The notes under the pieces: generated by a model
The model's database searches: none
Seen by the model: only the letters and a program-made list of their open reading frames with translations
Told to the model about the DNA's origin: nothing
Shown: piece by piece, positions 7,575 to 16,330 of the stretch
How the letters are laid out: every line of letters starts with the position of its first letter
Position numbering within the stretch: the stretch's first letter is position 1
Translations under genes and position numbers: made by a program
Source: Shuttleworthia sp045545575
GTDB lineage: Bacteria; Bacillota; Clostridia; Lachnospirales; Lachnospiraceae
Direction: 5' to 3'
NCBI GenBank assembly: GCA_045545575.1
Contig: JAZQBE010000065.1
Location: 1 to 50,162, forward strand
DNA: 50,162 bases

Positions 7575-8786
7575 TTACAGCAGCGTGCGCACCAGCTTCG
7601 GGCGGTATCCGTTCTGGTCGAGGGCGGAAAGGATGCTCTCCTTGTGCTCCGTTCCGAACGCTTCGAGCGTGATCCGAAGCTCCACGGCCGCGCTGCGGTT
7701 CGTCGTCACGAACTGGTTGTGCTCCAGCTTGATGACGTTGCCCTGCAGGCCGGCGATGAGGCCGGCGACCTGGGCAAGCTGTCCGGGCTTGTCCGGAAGC
7801 AGGACAGACACCGTAAAGATCCGGTCGCGGAAAATCAGACCCTGCTGAACGACGGAGGACATCGTGATCACGTCCATGTTTCCGCCGCTTAAAATGGAAA
7901 CGACGCGCTTGTCCTTCACGTTCAGGTGGTTTAAGGCGGCCACGGAAAGCAGGCCGGAGTTTTCCACCACCATCTTGTGATTTTCCACCATGTCCAGGAA
8001 GCAGACGATCAGCTCGTCGTCCTCGACGGTGATGATGTCGTCGAGGTTTTCCTGCAGGTACGGGAAGATCTCCCTGCCGGGCGTCTTCACCGCCGTACCG
8101 TCGGCGATGGTCGTCACCGACGGCAGCGTCGTCACCTCTCCGGCCTCGAAGGAAGCCTTCAGGCAGGCCGCCTGGGCCGGCTCGACGCCGATGACGCGGA
8201 TGTTCGGGTTCAGCAGCTTTGCCAGCGTCGACACGCCGGTGGCGAGCCCGCCGCCGCCCACAGGCACAAGGATGTATTCCACGAGGGGAAGCTCCTTGAA
8301 GATCTCCATGGCGATGGTGCCCTGTCCGGTGGCCACCGCGGGATCGTCGAAGGGATGAATGAAGGTCATGCCCTTTTCGGCGGCGATTTCAAGCGCCTTC
8401 GCGGCGGCTTCGTCATAGACGTCGCCGAACAGAATCACGTTCGCGCCGTAGCTCTTCGTGCGGTTGACCTTGATCAGCGGCGTCGTCGTGGGCATGACGA
8501 TGGTCGCGTTCACGCCGTACATGGAAGCCGCATAGGCCACGCCCTGGGCGTGATTGCCGGCGGAGGCCGTAATCAGGCCGCGCGCCCGCTCCTCTTCCGA
8601 GAGCGTGCTGATCTTGTAATAGGCGCCGCGCAGCTTGTACGCGCCCGTAAACTGCATGTTCTCCGGCTTGAGATACACCTTGTTTCCGGTAGCCTTACTG
8701 TAAAAATCACTGTAGATCAGTTTGGTTTCTTTTGTCACCCGGCTGACGATTTCCGACGCCGCCTCAAAATCCTGCAACGTAAGCAT
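7575..8786 (-). CDS. ilvA: Threonine ammonia-lyase, ACT-domain form
   Basis: This pyridoxal phosphate enzyme converts threonine to 2-oxobutanoate and ammonia, the first step towards isoleucine or a catabolic route to propionate. The PLP lysine lies in QFTGAYKLRGA (Lys51), the substrate loop is SAGNHAQG (75-82), and the glycine-rich phosphate loop is GGGGLATG (177-184). A single ACT-like regulatory domain occupies about 327-403, beginning near FTVSVLLPDKPGQLAQVAG. The 403-residue length fits the short single-ACT class (sometimes named tdcB) rather than the 500-residue biosynthetic enzyme. It starts 11 bases after ftsY and lies just before the ylxM promoter. It is a metabolic gene embedded in the secretion cluster. 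Confidence 0.95.
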   Translation of the reverse strand: MLTLQDFEAASEIVSRVTKETKLIYSDFYSKATGNKVYLKPENMQFTGAYKLRGAYYKISTLSEEERARGLITASAGNHAQGVAYAASMYGVNATIVMPTTTPLIKVNRTKSYGANVILFGDVYDEAAAKALEIAAEKGMTFIHPFDDPAVATGQGTIAMEIFKELPLVEYILVPVGGGGLATGVSTLAKLLNPNIRVIGVEPAQAACLKASFEAGEVTTLPSVTTIADGTAVKTPGREIFPYLQENLDDIITVEDDELIVCFLDMVENHKMVVENSGLLSVAALNHLNVKDKRVVSILSGGNMDVITMSSVVQQGLIFRDRIFTVSVLLPDKPGQLAQVAGLIAGLQGNVIKLEHNQFVTTNRSAAVELRITLEAFGTEHKESILSALDQNGYRPKLVRTLL

Positions 8787-8797
8787 GCGTACCTCCC

Positions 8798-9724
8798 TTA
8801 CTCCTCGCCGAACAGCGCGTTGACAAAGTCAACCGCGTTAAAGCGTTCCAGATCCTCGACCTTTTCTCCGACGCCGATGTATTTCACCGGGATGCCCAGC
8901 TGTGTCGCAATGGCGATGGCGATGCCGCCCTTCGCCGTGCCGTCCATCTTCGTCAGAACAATGCCGGAGACCGGCGCGATTTCCTTGAATTCCAGGGCCT
9001 GGGAAAGCGCGTTCTGTCCCGTTGTCGCGTCGAGAACGAGAAGCGTCTCGCGCCGGACGCCGGGCCATTCCCGGTCCACGATCCGGTTCAGCTTTTCCAG
9101 TTCCTGCATCAGATTCTTTTTGTTGTGCAGGCGTCCGGCCGTATCCACAAGCAGGATATCTGCCTTTCTCGCCTTGGCGGCCTGGACGGAATCGTAGACG
9201 ACGGATCCCGGATCCGCGCCTTCCTGTCCGCCGATCATTTCGACGCCCGCGCGGGCCGCCCATTCGGCAAGCTGGTCGCCGGCCGCGGCGCGGAAGGTGT
9301 CGGCGCCGGCAATCAGAACGCGCAGGCCGTCCCGGCGGTAGCGGGTGGCCAGCTTTCCGATGGTGGTGGTTTTTCCGACGCCGTTGACGCCGACGACCAT
9401 CACGACAGAGGTCTCTTCCTCAAACGCGAAATCCGAACGGGAAATGATCATCTCGTCGCGGATCGCGTCCACGAGCACCTTTTTGCATTCGGCCGGCTTT
9501 TTCAGCCCCTGGAGATCCACCTGCATCCGCAGATGCTCGAGCAGGCGCTCCGTCGTTTCGACGCCTAAGTCGCCCATAATCAGGATGCCTTCGAGATCGT
9601 CATAGAAATCGTCGTCGATTTCTTCATAGCCGAGGAACGTTTCATCCATTTCCCGCACGAAACCGTTGCGGGACCGGAACAGGCCTTCCTTCAGGCGCGC
9701 GAAAAATCCTTTTTTCTCTTCCAT
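8798..9724 (-). CDS. ftsY: Signal recognition particle receptor FtsY
   Basis: FtsY is the membrane-associated GTPase receptor that pairs with Ffh to deliver ribosomes to the translocon. The 308 residues comprise a very short N-terminal part with almost no acidic A domain, the N domain, and a G domain with P-loop GVNGVGKTT at 112-120, DTAGRLHNKKNLM near 195, and TKMDGTAKGG near 260. The C-terminal IKYIGVGEKVEDLERF-like segment (here VKYIGVGEKVEDLERF) is standard. It follows smc by 20 bases and precedes ilvA by 11, so smc-ftsY-ilvA are one transcription unit. Confidence 0.98.
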   Translation of the reverse strand: MEEKKGFFARLKEGLFRSRNGFVREMDETFLGYEEIDDDFYDDLEGILIMGDLGVETTERLLEHLRMQVDLQGLKKPAECKKVLVDAIRDEMIISRSDFAFEEETSVVMVVGVNGVGKTTTIGKLATRYRRDGLRVLIAGADTFRAAAGDQLAEWAARAGVEMIGGQEGADPGSVVYDSVQAAKARKADILLVDTAGRLHNKKNLMQELEKLNRIVDREWPGVRRETLLVLDATTGQNALSQALEFKEIAPVSGIVLTKMDGTAKGGIAIAIATQLGIPVKYIGVGEKVEDLERFNAVDFVNALFGEE

Positions 9725-9744
9725 TCTTTTCCTTTTCCTGTTAT

Positions 9745-12700
9745 TTATGTCAGATCCGCTTCCACAAGGTTGACGGAAACCAGCGTCGAAATGCCCCGCT
9801 CCTGCATGGTGATACCGTACAGACGGTCAGCTGCGTTCATTGTGCCGCGGCGGTGCGTGATCACGATGAACTGGGTGTTTTTCGTCAGTTTATGCAGGTA
9901 CTGCGCATACCGGTCCACGTTCGAATCGTCGAGGGCCGCTTCGATCTCGTCGAGCAGCGCAAAGGGCGACGGCTTCATGTTCTGAATGGCAAACAGCAGC
10001 GCGATGGCTGTCAGGGCCTTCTCGCCGCCGGACAGCTGCATCATGTTCTGCAGCTTCTTTCCGGGCGGCTGGGCGATGATGCGGATACCCGTTTCGAGAA
10101 TATCCTCGTCCTCTACCAGTTCGAGCGTACCCTGTCCGCCGCCGAACAGCTCCTTGAAGGCCGCGTCGAACTCTTTGCGGATCTGCGCGAAGCCTTCGGT
10201 AAACTGCCGGCGCATGCCCTCGTCAAGGTCTTCGATAATGGAAAGAAGCGTTTCCCGCGCTTTCTCGAGATCCGCGTGCTGTCCGCTTAGGAACGTATAG
10301 CGCTCGTTGACTTCGGCAAACTCCTCGATGGCATTGACGTTGACGTTGCCAAGGGCGCGGATCTCCTCGCGGATTTCCGACAGGCGCTTCTTCATCTGCG
10401 CGCGGTCCTTCTGCTGGGGGCTGGCCAGCTCCGCCGCGGCGTGGGGCGTCAGCTCATATTCGTCCCAGAGCTGATGGGTCTGCGCCTCCAGGTTCGCCGA
10501 AGCGCGCTCCTTGCTCTGCGTCAGCCGGAAAACTTCCTTGTCCAGCCGGTGAATGTCCGCGGACAGCTCCTCGCGCCGGTCAAACATCTTCCGGTAGGCG
10601 TCATTCGCCTTGTCCCGGGCCGCGGTCTGTTCTTCCATCGCGGCGTCGAGCTTTTGCTGGTTCTGATTGGCCTGCTCGATGGTCTTTCGGATTTCTTCGA
10701 TGTCCTTCTGCCGGGAGGCGATCTGGCTGTGGGCTTCCTCGGCGGACCGCAGCAGTTCGTGCAGGTTTTCGCCGTCCTTCTTCAGCTCGTCTTCAATGCG
10801 GGCGATATTCTCTTCTTCAAAAGCCAGCCGCTGACGGACGGCGGCCGCTTCCATCCGCACCTTCGAAACCGCGTCCGAAAGACGCGTCTCTTCTTCGCGC
10901 TGCGAAGCCAGTGACGCTGCGAGAGTTTCGCTTTCTTTGTTCAGCGCGCTTCGGTTCTGTTCGTTGCCGGCGCTCTTTTGGTCGATGCCGGCGGTTTCGT
11001 CGGCGATCTGCGTCATCTGCTCCTCGAGGCTCTTCTTTTCCTCGGTCAGAGACATGGATGCGGCGGATCCCTTTTTCTGCTCTTCTTCGGCCTGTTCGTA
11101 GCGGATCTGGGCGGAGTTGCGGTTTAACAGCGCCTCCTGCAGCGCGGCGGCCGTTTCAAGACGATCGTCCGCCAGCAGCTCGAGGGCCGTGTCCACTTCG
11201 TCCATCCGGTGCTGCTGGGCAGCCATCGTTTCCTTTAACGACGCGATCCGGGATTCCAGTTCCTCCAGCTCACGCCGGCGGCCGAGCAGGTTGCTGTTGT
11301 TCTTGTAGCGTCCGCCGGAAATGGATCCGCCGGGGCTTAAATACTCCCCTTCGAGGGTGACGATGTGCACGGAATAGCCGGATTTCTTTGCCAGTGCGAT
11401 GGCGCTGTCGATCTCGGAAACCACCAGGCACCGGCCGAGCAGATACCGCGCCACGCCGCGGAAACGGTCGTCACAGGTCACCAGCTCGTCGGCGATGCCG
11501 ATGACGCCGGGCTCGCGCAGATAATCGCGCAGTTTGGGGTTCGGCTTGCGGTCGACGGCGGTCAGCGGCAGAAACGTCGCGCGGCCCAGGCGGTTCTTCT
11601 TCAGATAGGAAACCATCTCTTTGGCGCTGGCTTCGTCGGCGGTGACGATGTTCTGAATATTGCCGCCCAGCGCGGTCTCGATGGCGACCTCGTATTCGGA
11701 CGCGGCGACGATCAGATCGGAAACGACGCCGAGGATTCCGGGATGGCTGTCCTTCTGCTCCATCACACTGCGGATGGCCAGATTGTAGCCTTCATAGCGC
11801 TCCGCCAGGTTCCGAAGGGTTTCCATCTGGGTGGAGGCGCGGTGAAACTGTTCCTGTGCTTCGGAAAACAGCGCGGCGGCTTCGCGGCGCTTTTCTTCCC
11901 ACCCGCTTTTGCGCTCGTCGAGCGCACGGGCTTCTTCAGTGCGCTTCGCGTGTTCGGCCTCGGCGTTTTCAAGCTGTGCGCGGGCCGCTTCGAGCTGGCT
12001 TAACACGTCGCCCTGCTCGGACTGCTGCGCGAGAAGCTGCGACGCGATCTGGGACTGGCGGATGCGGATCTGCTCGCCCATGGCCTTCAGCGCTTCCCTG
12101 CGGGAACGCAGATTGGCCTCTTCCTCCAGCAGCCGGAGATTTTCCGCCTTCTTTTCTTCGATGGACTGCTCGGCTGCGGCAATCAGCGCAAGGAATTCGT
12201 CGTGGACGCGCACCTGTTCGGCACAGCGGTCCTCGACTTCCTGCAGCTCCGCTGAAAGCCGGGCGTGCTCTTCCTGGCGAAGTGCCAGCTGGGCTTCATG
12301 GTTTTCCTTCTCGTATTCAATGGCGCCTTTCCGTGCACCTAAGCTTTCGTCGGAGGCCTGCGCGGAACGGATTTTTTCTTCTGCCAGCGCGATTTCGTTT
12401 TCCAGCCGGGAAATGACCAGGGCGCTCTCGGATTTGTTTTTCCGAAGCTCGTCCAGCTGCGCTTCACAGGCCGCGAGCGCTTCCTGCGCCTCGTCCTGTG
12501 CCTGGTGCATCTGTTCCGCGGCGGCCTGCTGCTCCGCGAGCGACGTCCCTGCCGTCGACAGTTTTTCGTCGATCTCCGCCAGCTCTTTCTCGATGCGCCG
12601 GGATTCCAGAAGGAACAGATTGACGTCGAGGCCCTTCTGTTCGTCCTTCAGCTTCAGCCAGACTTTTGCGTCGGCCGCCTGTTTTTCCAGGGGTCCGACC

Positions 12701-13302
12701 CGGGACTCGAGTTCGTGAAGAATATCGGAAACGCGGGTCAGGTTGTCCTGCTCTTCCGCCAGCTTTTTCTGGGCGGCCGCCTTGCGCTTCTTGAATTTGA
12801 CGATACCGACGGCTTCGTCGAACAGTTCGCGCCGCTCCTCCGGTTTGCCGCTTAAGATCCGCTCGATCTGGCCCTGGCCGATGATGGAATAGCCTTCCTT
12901 GCCGATGCCGGTGTCGTAGAACATCTCCTGGATGTCCTTCAGACGGCAGCTGCTGCCGTTTAAGAGATACTCGCTTTCACCGGAACGGTATACCCGGCGG
13001 GCGACGGTGACTTCCTCGTAATCCACGGGAATGCAGTGATCGGAATTGTCCATCGTAATGGCGACATAGGCGTAGCTTAAAGGCTTCCGCTCCGCCGTGC
13101 CGGCGAAAATGACGTCCTGCATGGACGCGCCGCGCAGCTGTTTCGCGCTCTGTTCACCGAGAACCCATCGCACGGCGTCGGAAATGTTGCTTTTTCCGCT
13201 TCCGTTCGGGCCGACGATGGCGGTAATCCCGTTGTGAAACTCTAACAGGATTTTGTTCGCGAAGGATTTGAATCCCTGAATCTCAATGCTTTTTAAATAC
13301 AT
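9745..13302 (-). CDS. smc: Chromosome segregation ATPase SMC
   Basis: SMC forms the core of the bacterial condensin with ScpA and ScpB. The 1185-residue protein is complete. The Walker A motif GPNGSGKSN is at 31-39, a long coiled coil follows, and the hinge domain is at roughly 500-650 (glycine-rich, containing GGSISGGRY). A second coiled coil leads to the signature LSGGEKALTAIALLFA starting at 1090 and Walker B FALLDEIEAALDD at 1114-1126. The start overlaps the end of rnc by ten bases, indicating translational coupling. The rnc-smc-ftsY order is conserved in Firmicutes. Confidence 0.98.
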   Translation of the reverse strand: MYLKSIEIQGFKSFANKILLEFHNGITAIVGPNGSGKSNISDAVRWVLGEQSAKQLRGASMQDVIFAGTAERKPLSYAYVAITMDNSDHCIPVDYEEVTVARRVYRSGESEYLLNGSSCRLKDIQEMFYDTGIGKEGYSIIGQGQIERILSGKPEERRELFDEAVGIVKFKKRKAAAQKKLAEEQDNLTRVSDILHELESRVGPLEKQAADAKVWLKLKDEQKGLDVNLFLLESRRIEKELAEIDEKLSTAGTSLAEQQAAAEQMHQAQDEAQEALAACEAQLDELRKNKSESALVISRLENEIALAEEKIRSAQASDESLGARKGAIEYEKENHEAQLALRQEEHARLSAELQEVEDRCAEQVRVHDEFLALIAAAEQSIEEKKAENLRLLEEEANLRSRREALKAMGEQIRIRQSQIASQLLAQQSEQGDVLSQLEAARAQLENAEAEHAKRTEEARALDERKSGWEEKRREAAALFSEAQEQFHRASTQMETLRNLAERYEGYNLAIRSVMEQKDSHPGILGVVSDLIVAASEYEVAIETALGGNIQNIVTADEASAKEMVSYLKKNRLGRATFLPLTAVDRKPNPKLRDYLREPGVIGIADELVTCDDRFRGVARYLLGRCLVVSEIDSAIALAKKSGYSVHIVTLEGEYLSPGGSISGGRYKNNSNLLGRRRELEELESRIASLKETMAAQQHRMDEVDTALELLADDRLETAAALQEALLNRNSAQIRYEQAEEEQKKGSAASMSLTEEKKSLEEQMTQIADETAGIDQKSAGNEQNRSALNKESETLAASLASQREEETRLSDAVSKVRMEAAAVRQRLAFEEENIARIEDELKKDGENLHELLRSAEEAHSQIASRQKDIEEIRKTIEQANQNQQKLDAAMEEQTAARDKANDAYRKMFDRREELSADIHRLDKEVFRLTQSKERASANLEAQTHQLWDEYELTPHAAAELASPQQKDRAQMKKRLSEIREEIRALGNVNVNAIEEFAEVNERYTFLSGQHADLEKARETLLSIIEDLDEGMRRQFTEGFAQIRKEFDAAFKELFGGGQGTLELVEDEDILETGIRIIAQPPGKKLQNMMQLSGGEKALTAIALLFAIQNMKPSPFALLDEIEAALDDSNVDRYAQYLHKLTKNTQFIVITHRRGTMNAADRLYGITMQERGISTLVSVNLVEADLT

Positions 13303-14009
13303 CCTGTCCCCTTTGAACCAATGGCCGGGTTGATCTTCTCCAGAGCCGTCAGCGCTTCATACGCCGCGGCCTGCTGTGCCGATTTTTTCGACGTGCCTTC
13401 CCCGCGGCCGATGGGCGTTCCGTCCAGACACGCTTCCATCGTATAGCGTTTGCGGTGGTCCGGTCCCTCCTCTTTTACGAGGCGGTACTCCAGCACGTGG
13501 CCGGGTTCGGCCTGAATGATTTCCTGCAGGTGGGTTTTGCTGTCGTAAAAACGCTGCTTCCGTTCCATGTCACAGAGTATCCGTGACGCAATGAACCGGC
13601 GGCAGGGTTCGATCCCGCCGTCGAGATACATGGCGCCGATGATCGCTTCCACGGCATCCGACAGGATGCTGTCGCGCAGCGCGCCGCCTTCGTTCCGTTC
13701 CCCGCGGGACAGAAGAAGCAGCGAACCGAGTTCCAGACTGCGGGCGGTTTCGGCAAGGGAACGCTCGCACACAAGGCTCGCACGAAGGGTCGTCAGGGCG
13801 CCCTCCGCCTTCTCGGGATAGGCGGCGTACAGCACCTCGCTGGAGCAAAGCTCCAGAACCGCGTCGCCGAGAAACTCCAGCCGTTCATTGCTGGCCAAAG
13901 ATCCCATCGACTGTTCGTTCGCGTAAGAGCTGTGCGTCAGTGCATGATGAAGAAGATCCGGATTCGAAAACGTGTAACCCAGCTCTTCCTGCAGTTTCGT
14001 TTCGTCCAT
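13293..14009 (-). CDS. rnc: Ribonuclease III
   Basis: RNase III cuts double-stranded RNA, including rRNA precursors. The 238 residues contain the endonuclease signature NERLEFLGD (catalytic Glu42, Glu45, Asp49) and SDAVEAIIGAMYLDGG (Asp118, Glu121), then a C-terminal double-stranded RNA-binding domain. That domain starts near THLQEIIQ and ends with GTSKKSAQQAAAYEAL. All key residues are present. The ATG overlaps the acpP stop by one base, and the end overlaps smc by ten bases, so expression of acpP, rnc and smc is tightly linked. Confidence 0.98.
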   Translation of the reverse strand: MDETKLQEELGYTFSNPDLLHHALTHSSYANEQSMGSLASNERLEFLGDAVLELCSSEVLYAAYPEKAEGALTTLRASLVCERSLAETARSLELGSLLLLSRGERNEGGALRDSILSDAVEAIIGAMYLDGGIEPCRRFIASRILCDMERKQRFYDSKTHLQEIIQAEPGHVLEYRLVKEEGPDHRKRYTMEACLDGTPIGRGEGTSKKSAQQAAAYEALTALEKINPAIGSKGTGCI

Positions 14010-14281
14010 TACAGGCCTTTCTTCTGCTGTTTGGCCTTTTCGGTCAGTACTTTCATCGCGTCGTCGATGGTGGCGATGCGCACTGCTTCATCGTCATCGA
14101 CGGTAATATGAAGTTCCTCCTCCATTTCGATCAGAATCTGGTACAGATCGAGGGAGTCGGCGCCAAGGTCGTCAACGAAGGTCGTTTCCGGCTTCAGCTC
14201 GGAGGCGTCTACGTGAAGGACTTCAACAATGATCTTTACAAGTTTTTCATATTCCATCTGATTGTATCTGCTGTCTGTCAT
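14009..14281 (-). CDS. acpP: Acyl carrier protein
   Basis: ACP carries growing acyl chains on a 4'-phosphopantetheine arm. The 90-residue acidic protein has the attachment motif DDLGADSLDLYQ with Ser43 as the modified residue, and the four-helix pattern. I chose the ATG at 14281, which overlaps the plsX stop as ATGA and has GGAG seven bases upstream. A longer open frame reaches 14392 but would run back into plsX. A second in-frame ATG eight codons in is possible. Coupled to plsX upstream and rnc downstream, the common Firmicute order. Confidence 0.97.
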   Translation of the reverse strand: MTDSRYNQMEYEKLVKIIVEVLHVDASELKPETTFVDDLGADSLDLYQILIEMEEELHITVDDDEAVRIATIDDAMKVLTEKAKQQKKGL

Positions 14282-15321
14282 GAGGGTTCTCCGGCTTCTG
14301 TTTCCTGATTCTGTGCCTGTGCGACATAGCGCTCGATGACGCCGCGCATGTCCTCGTTCGTAAACGTGATGCACTGGCCGATGGTATTGCATACTTCCTT
14401 GGATTTCGCGCTGCCGTGGGTTTTGACGACAAGGCCGTTGATGCCGAGAAGCGGCGCGCCGCCGTATTCCGTCGCGTCAAACCGCTTCAGCGTGCCCTTT
14501 AAAGCCGGCAGCGCCAGAAGCGCGCCGATTTTGCTGACGAGGGTGCTCATCAGCCCTTCCTTGATGACGCCGACCAGGGTTTTCGAAATGCCTTCGTACA
14601 GCTTTAAGATGACATTCCCGACAAAGGCGTCGCAGACGATGACGTCGGCCGCGCCGTTCGGAATCTCCCGCGCCTCGATGCTGCCGGTGAAATTCAGGTC
14701 CGTGCAGGCTTTCAGCAGGGGGAAAGTCTCCTTCACAAGGGCGTTGCCCTTTTCCTCCTCCGCGCCGATGTTGACGATTGCGACCCGCGGAGAAGCGACG
14801 CCCATGACGTGCTGCATATACAAGGAGCCCATGCGGGCAAACTGCACCAGGTTCGAGGGTTTCGCGTCGACGTTCGCGCCGCAGTCCACCAGGATGGAGA
14901 CGCCGGTCTTCGTCGGGATCAGCGGAGCCAGCGGCGGGCGCTCGATTCCCCGGATCCGGCCGACAAGCAGCGTGCCGCCGGCTAAGAGCGCGCCGGAATT
15001 CCCGGCTGACACCAGGGCGTCCGCTTCGCCGTTTTTGACCATATTCAGGCCGACCACCATCGAAGAATCCTTTTTCTTCCGGATGGCGGAAACCGGATGC
15101 TCTGCCATCTCGATGATTTCCGAGGCGTTTTTGACCGACAGACGGCCGGCATCATAGGTCCGGTTTTCGAGGCACGCACGGACGGCAGCTTCCTGCCCCA
15201 CCAGCGTGATTTTCACTTCCGGGTATTTCGCAAGCGCGTCAAGGGCGCCGGCGACGATTTCCTGCGGCGCGTTGTCGCCGCCCATGGCATCGACAGCCAC
15301 ATGAACCATTGTATTGCTCAT
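14278..15321 (-). CDS. plsX: Phosphate acyltransferase PlsX
   Basis: PlsX makes acyl-phosphate from acyl-ACP for the PlsY step of phosphatidic acid synthesis. The 347 residues begin with the family motif DAMGGDNAP (11-19) and contain GLNMVKNGEADALVSAGNSGAL, split around the phosphate-binding region, and VIVCDAFVGNVILKL. Length is normal. The ATG at 15321 has GGAG about seven bases upstream. A hairpin terminator at 15366-15395 separates it from rpmF, so expression may be partly attenuated or use read-through. Confidence 0.97.
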   Translation of the reverse strand: MSNTMVHVAVDAMGGDNAPQEIVAGALDALAKYPEVKITLVGQEAAVRACLENRTYDAGRLSVKNASEIIEMAEHPVSAIRKKKDSSMVVGLNMVKNGEADALVSAGNSGALLAGGTLLVGRIRGIERPPLAPLIPTKTGVSILVDCGANVDAKPSNLVQFARMGSLYMQHVMGVASPRVAIVNIGAEEEKGNALVKETFPLLKACTDLNFTGSIEAREIPNGAADVIVCDAFVGNVILKLYEGISKTLVGVIKEGLMSTLVSKIGALLALPALKGTLKRFDATEYGGAPLLGINGLVVKTHGSAKSKEVCNTIGQCITFTNEDMRGVIERYVAQAQNQETEAGEPS

Positions 15322-15365
15322 AGAAATAACTCCTGCAATCCGATGCGGATTCTGTAAACGAGAAA

Positions 15366-15395
15366 CAGGCTGCCGGACATGGATCCGACAGCCTG
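15366..15395 (-). terminator. Probable terminator or attenuator between rpmF and plsX
   Basis: On the minus strand arms CAGGCTGTCGGA and TCCGGCAGCCTG pair over 12 positions with one G-U, around a six-base loop, followed by TTTCTCGTTT. The weak T-run suggests partial termination, lowering plsX-acpP-rnc-smc relative to rpmF. Confidence 0.6.
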
Positions 15396-15455
15396 GACAT
15401 ACACAGATCCCATGGACGGTTTCGGTTTAAAGAAACGCATCCAAAAAAGACATGC

Positions 15456-15635
15456 TTACGCCTGTGCGATAATCTCTTTTTTGTTGTAGGAACCGCAGTT
15501 CTTGCACACGCGGTGCGGAACCATCAGTTCGCCGCACTTGCTGCACTTGACAAGGGTGACGGGGCCCATTTTCCAGTTCGCTCTGCGCTGGTTGCGATGA
15601 CCCTTGGACGATTTATTCTTGGGGCAGATAGACAT
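15456..15635 (-). CDS. rpmF: 50S ribosomal protein L32
   Basis: This 59-residue protein is recognisable from CPKNKSSKGHRNQRRANW and a zinc ribbon with Cys31, Cys34, Cys44 and Cys47, ending in NKKEIIAQA. L32 is a small component of the 50S subunit; this is the zinc-binding form. The ATG at 15635 has a strong AAGGAGG site. It follows the DUF177 gene, its standard partner, in the transcript started at the promoter at 16213-16241. Confidence 0.97.
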   Translation of the reverse strand: MSICPKNKSSKGHRNQRRANWKMGPVTLVKCSKCGELMVPHRVCKNCGSYNKKEIIAQA

Positions 15636-15667
15636 TTGATTTCCTCCTTCACTATGGCATGGTCCGG

Positions 15668-16186
15668 TTAATTCCCGGAAAACAGATCCGCAAACTTTGC
15701 CATGCGGGGATCCATGACGAAACGGTCACAGCCGCATTCCGCAAGGTTTAAGTTCTGTCCGCAAACCGGACAAAGCCCTTTGCATTCCGGATCACAAAGC
15801 ACTTTGGGCGGCCACTGCAGCTGCAGTTCGTCCGCAACCAAAGCATCGATGTCGATTTCGTGCGTATTGACGACGGAATGATCGACGTCATCCCCTTCCG
15901 TGGCGAGATACGGATCGCAAACCGCAAGGATGCGGGAAAAATCCGCGTTCAGCTCGACAGGCACGCCGGTCAGGCAGCGGTCACAGGGAACTTCCGTCTG
16001 AAAAACCGCCGTTCCCTCGATGCAGACCCCTTTTCCCTTTCGGTAGACAGCGGTCAGCGGAAACGATGCCGGTCCGCTTACCTCACAGTGTCCCTGCGGT
16101 ACGTCGAGTGCCGCGGCTTCAAAAGAAACCGGAAAGACGAATTCTTTCTCTGCATTTGAAAGAACGGGTTCAAGGTCTAGGATCAT
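15668..16186 (-). CDS. DUF177 (YceD family) protein
   Basis: YceD/DUF177 proteins are encoded next to rpmF across bacteria and have been linked to 23S rRNA processing or 50S assembly in plants and E. coli. The 172-residue product has the conserved CDRCLTGV segment in the middle. A C-terminal cysteine-rich tail, CDPECKGLCPVCGQNLN followed by CGCD, probably binds zinc. Length is usual. The start at 16186 follows AGGAG, about 27 bases downstream of the -10 of a consensus promoter. Confidence 0.93.
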   Translation of the reverse strand: MILDLEPVLSNAEKEFVFPVSFEAAALDVPQGHCEVSGPASFPLTAVYRKGKGVCIEGTAVFQTEVPCDRCLTGVPVELNADFSRILAVCDPYLATEGDDVDHSVVNTHEIDIDALVADELQLQWPPKVLCDPECKGLCPVCGQNLNLAECGCDRFVMDPRMAKFADLFSGN

Positions 16187-16212
16187 AAGACTGCTCCTGT
16201 ACGCACTGAAAT

Positions 16213-16241
16213 ATTATAATCATCGGATTCCAAGATGTCAA
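16213..16241 (-). promoter_or_regulatory. Consensus promoter for DUF177-rpmF
   Basis: On the minus strand TTGACA (16236-16241) and TATAAT (16213-16218) are separated by 17 bases, a perfect sigma-A match. Predicted start is near 16206, about 20 bases before the ATG. It should drive DUF177, rpmF and, through the leaky hairpin, plsX and genes beyond. Confidence 0.92.
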
Positions 16242-16252
16242 CAACAGATTTT

Positions 16253-16286
16253 AACAGGCTGTGCGCCCGAAAACGCACAGCCTGTT
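16253..16286. terminator. Hairpin after ackA
   Basis: Perfect 13-base arms (AACAGGCTGTGCG and CGCACAGCCTGTT) enclose an eight-base loop. It lies between ackA and the DUF177 promoter, where an ackA terminator is expected. The T-run (TTTT) is better on the plus strand, so termination on the minus strand is likely but not textbook. Confidence 0.6.
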
Positions 16287-16330
16287 TTCATACGAAACGA
16301 ACCGGAAAAACGCTTCAATACCGTCCGGAT

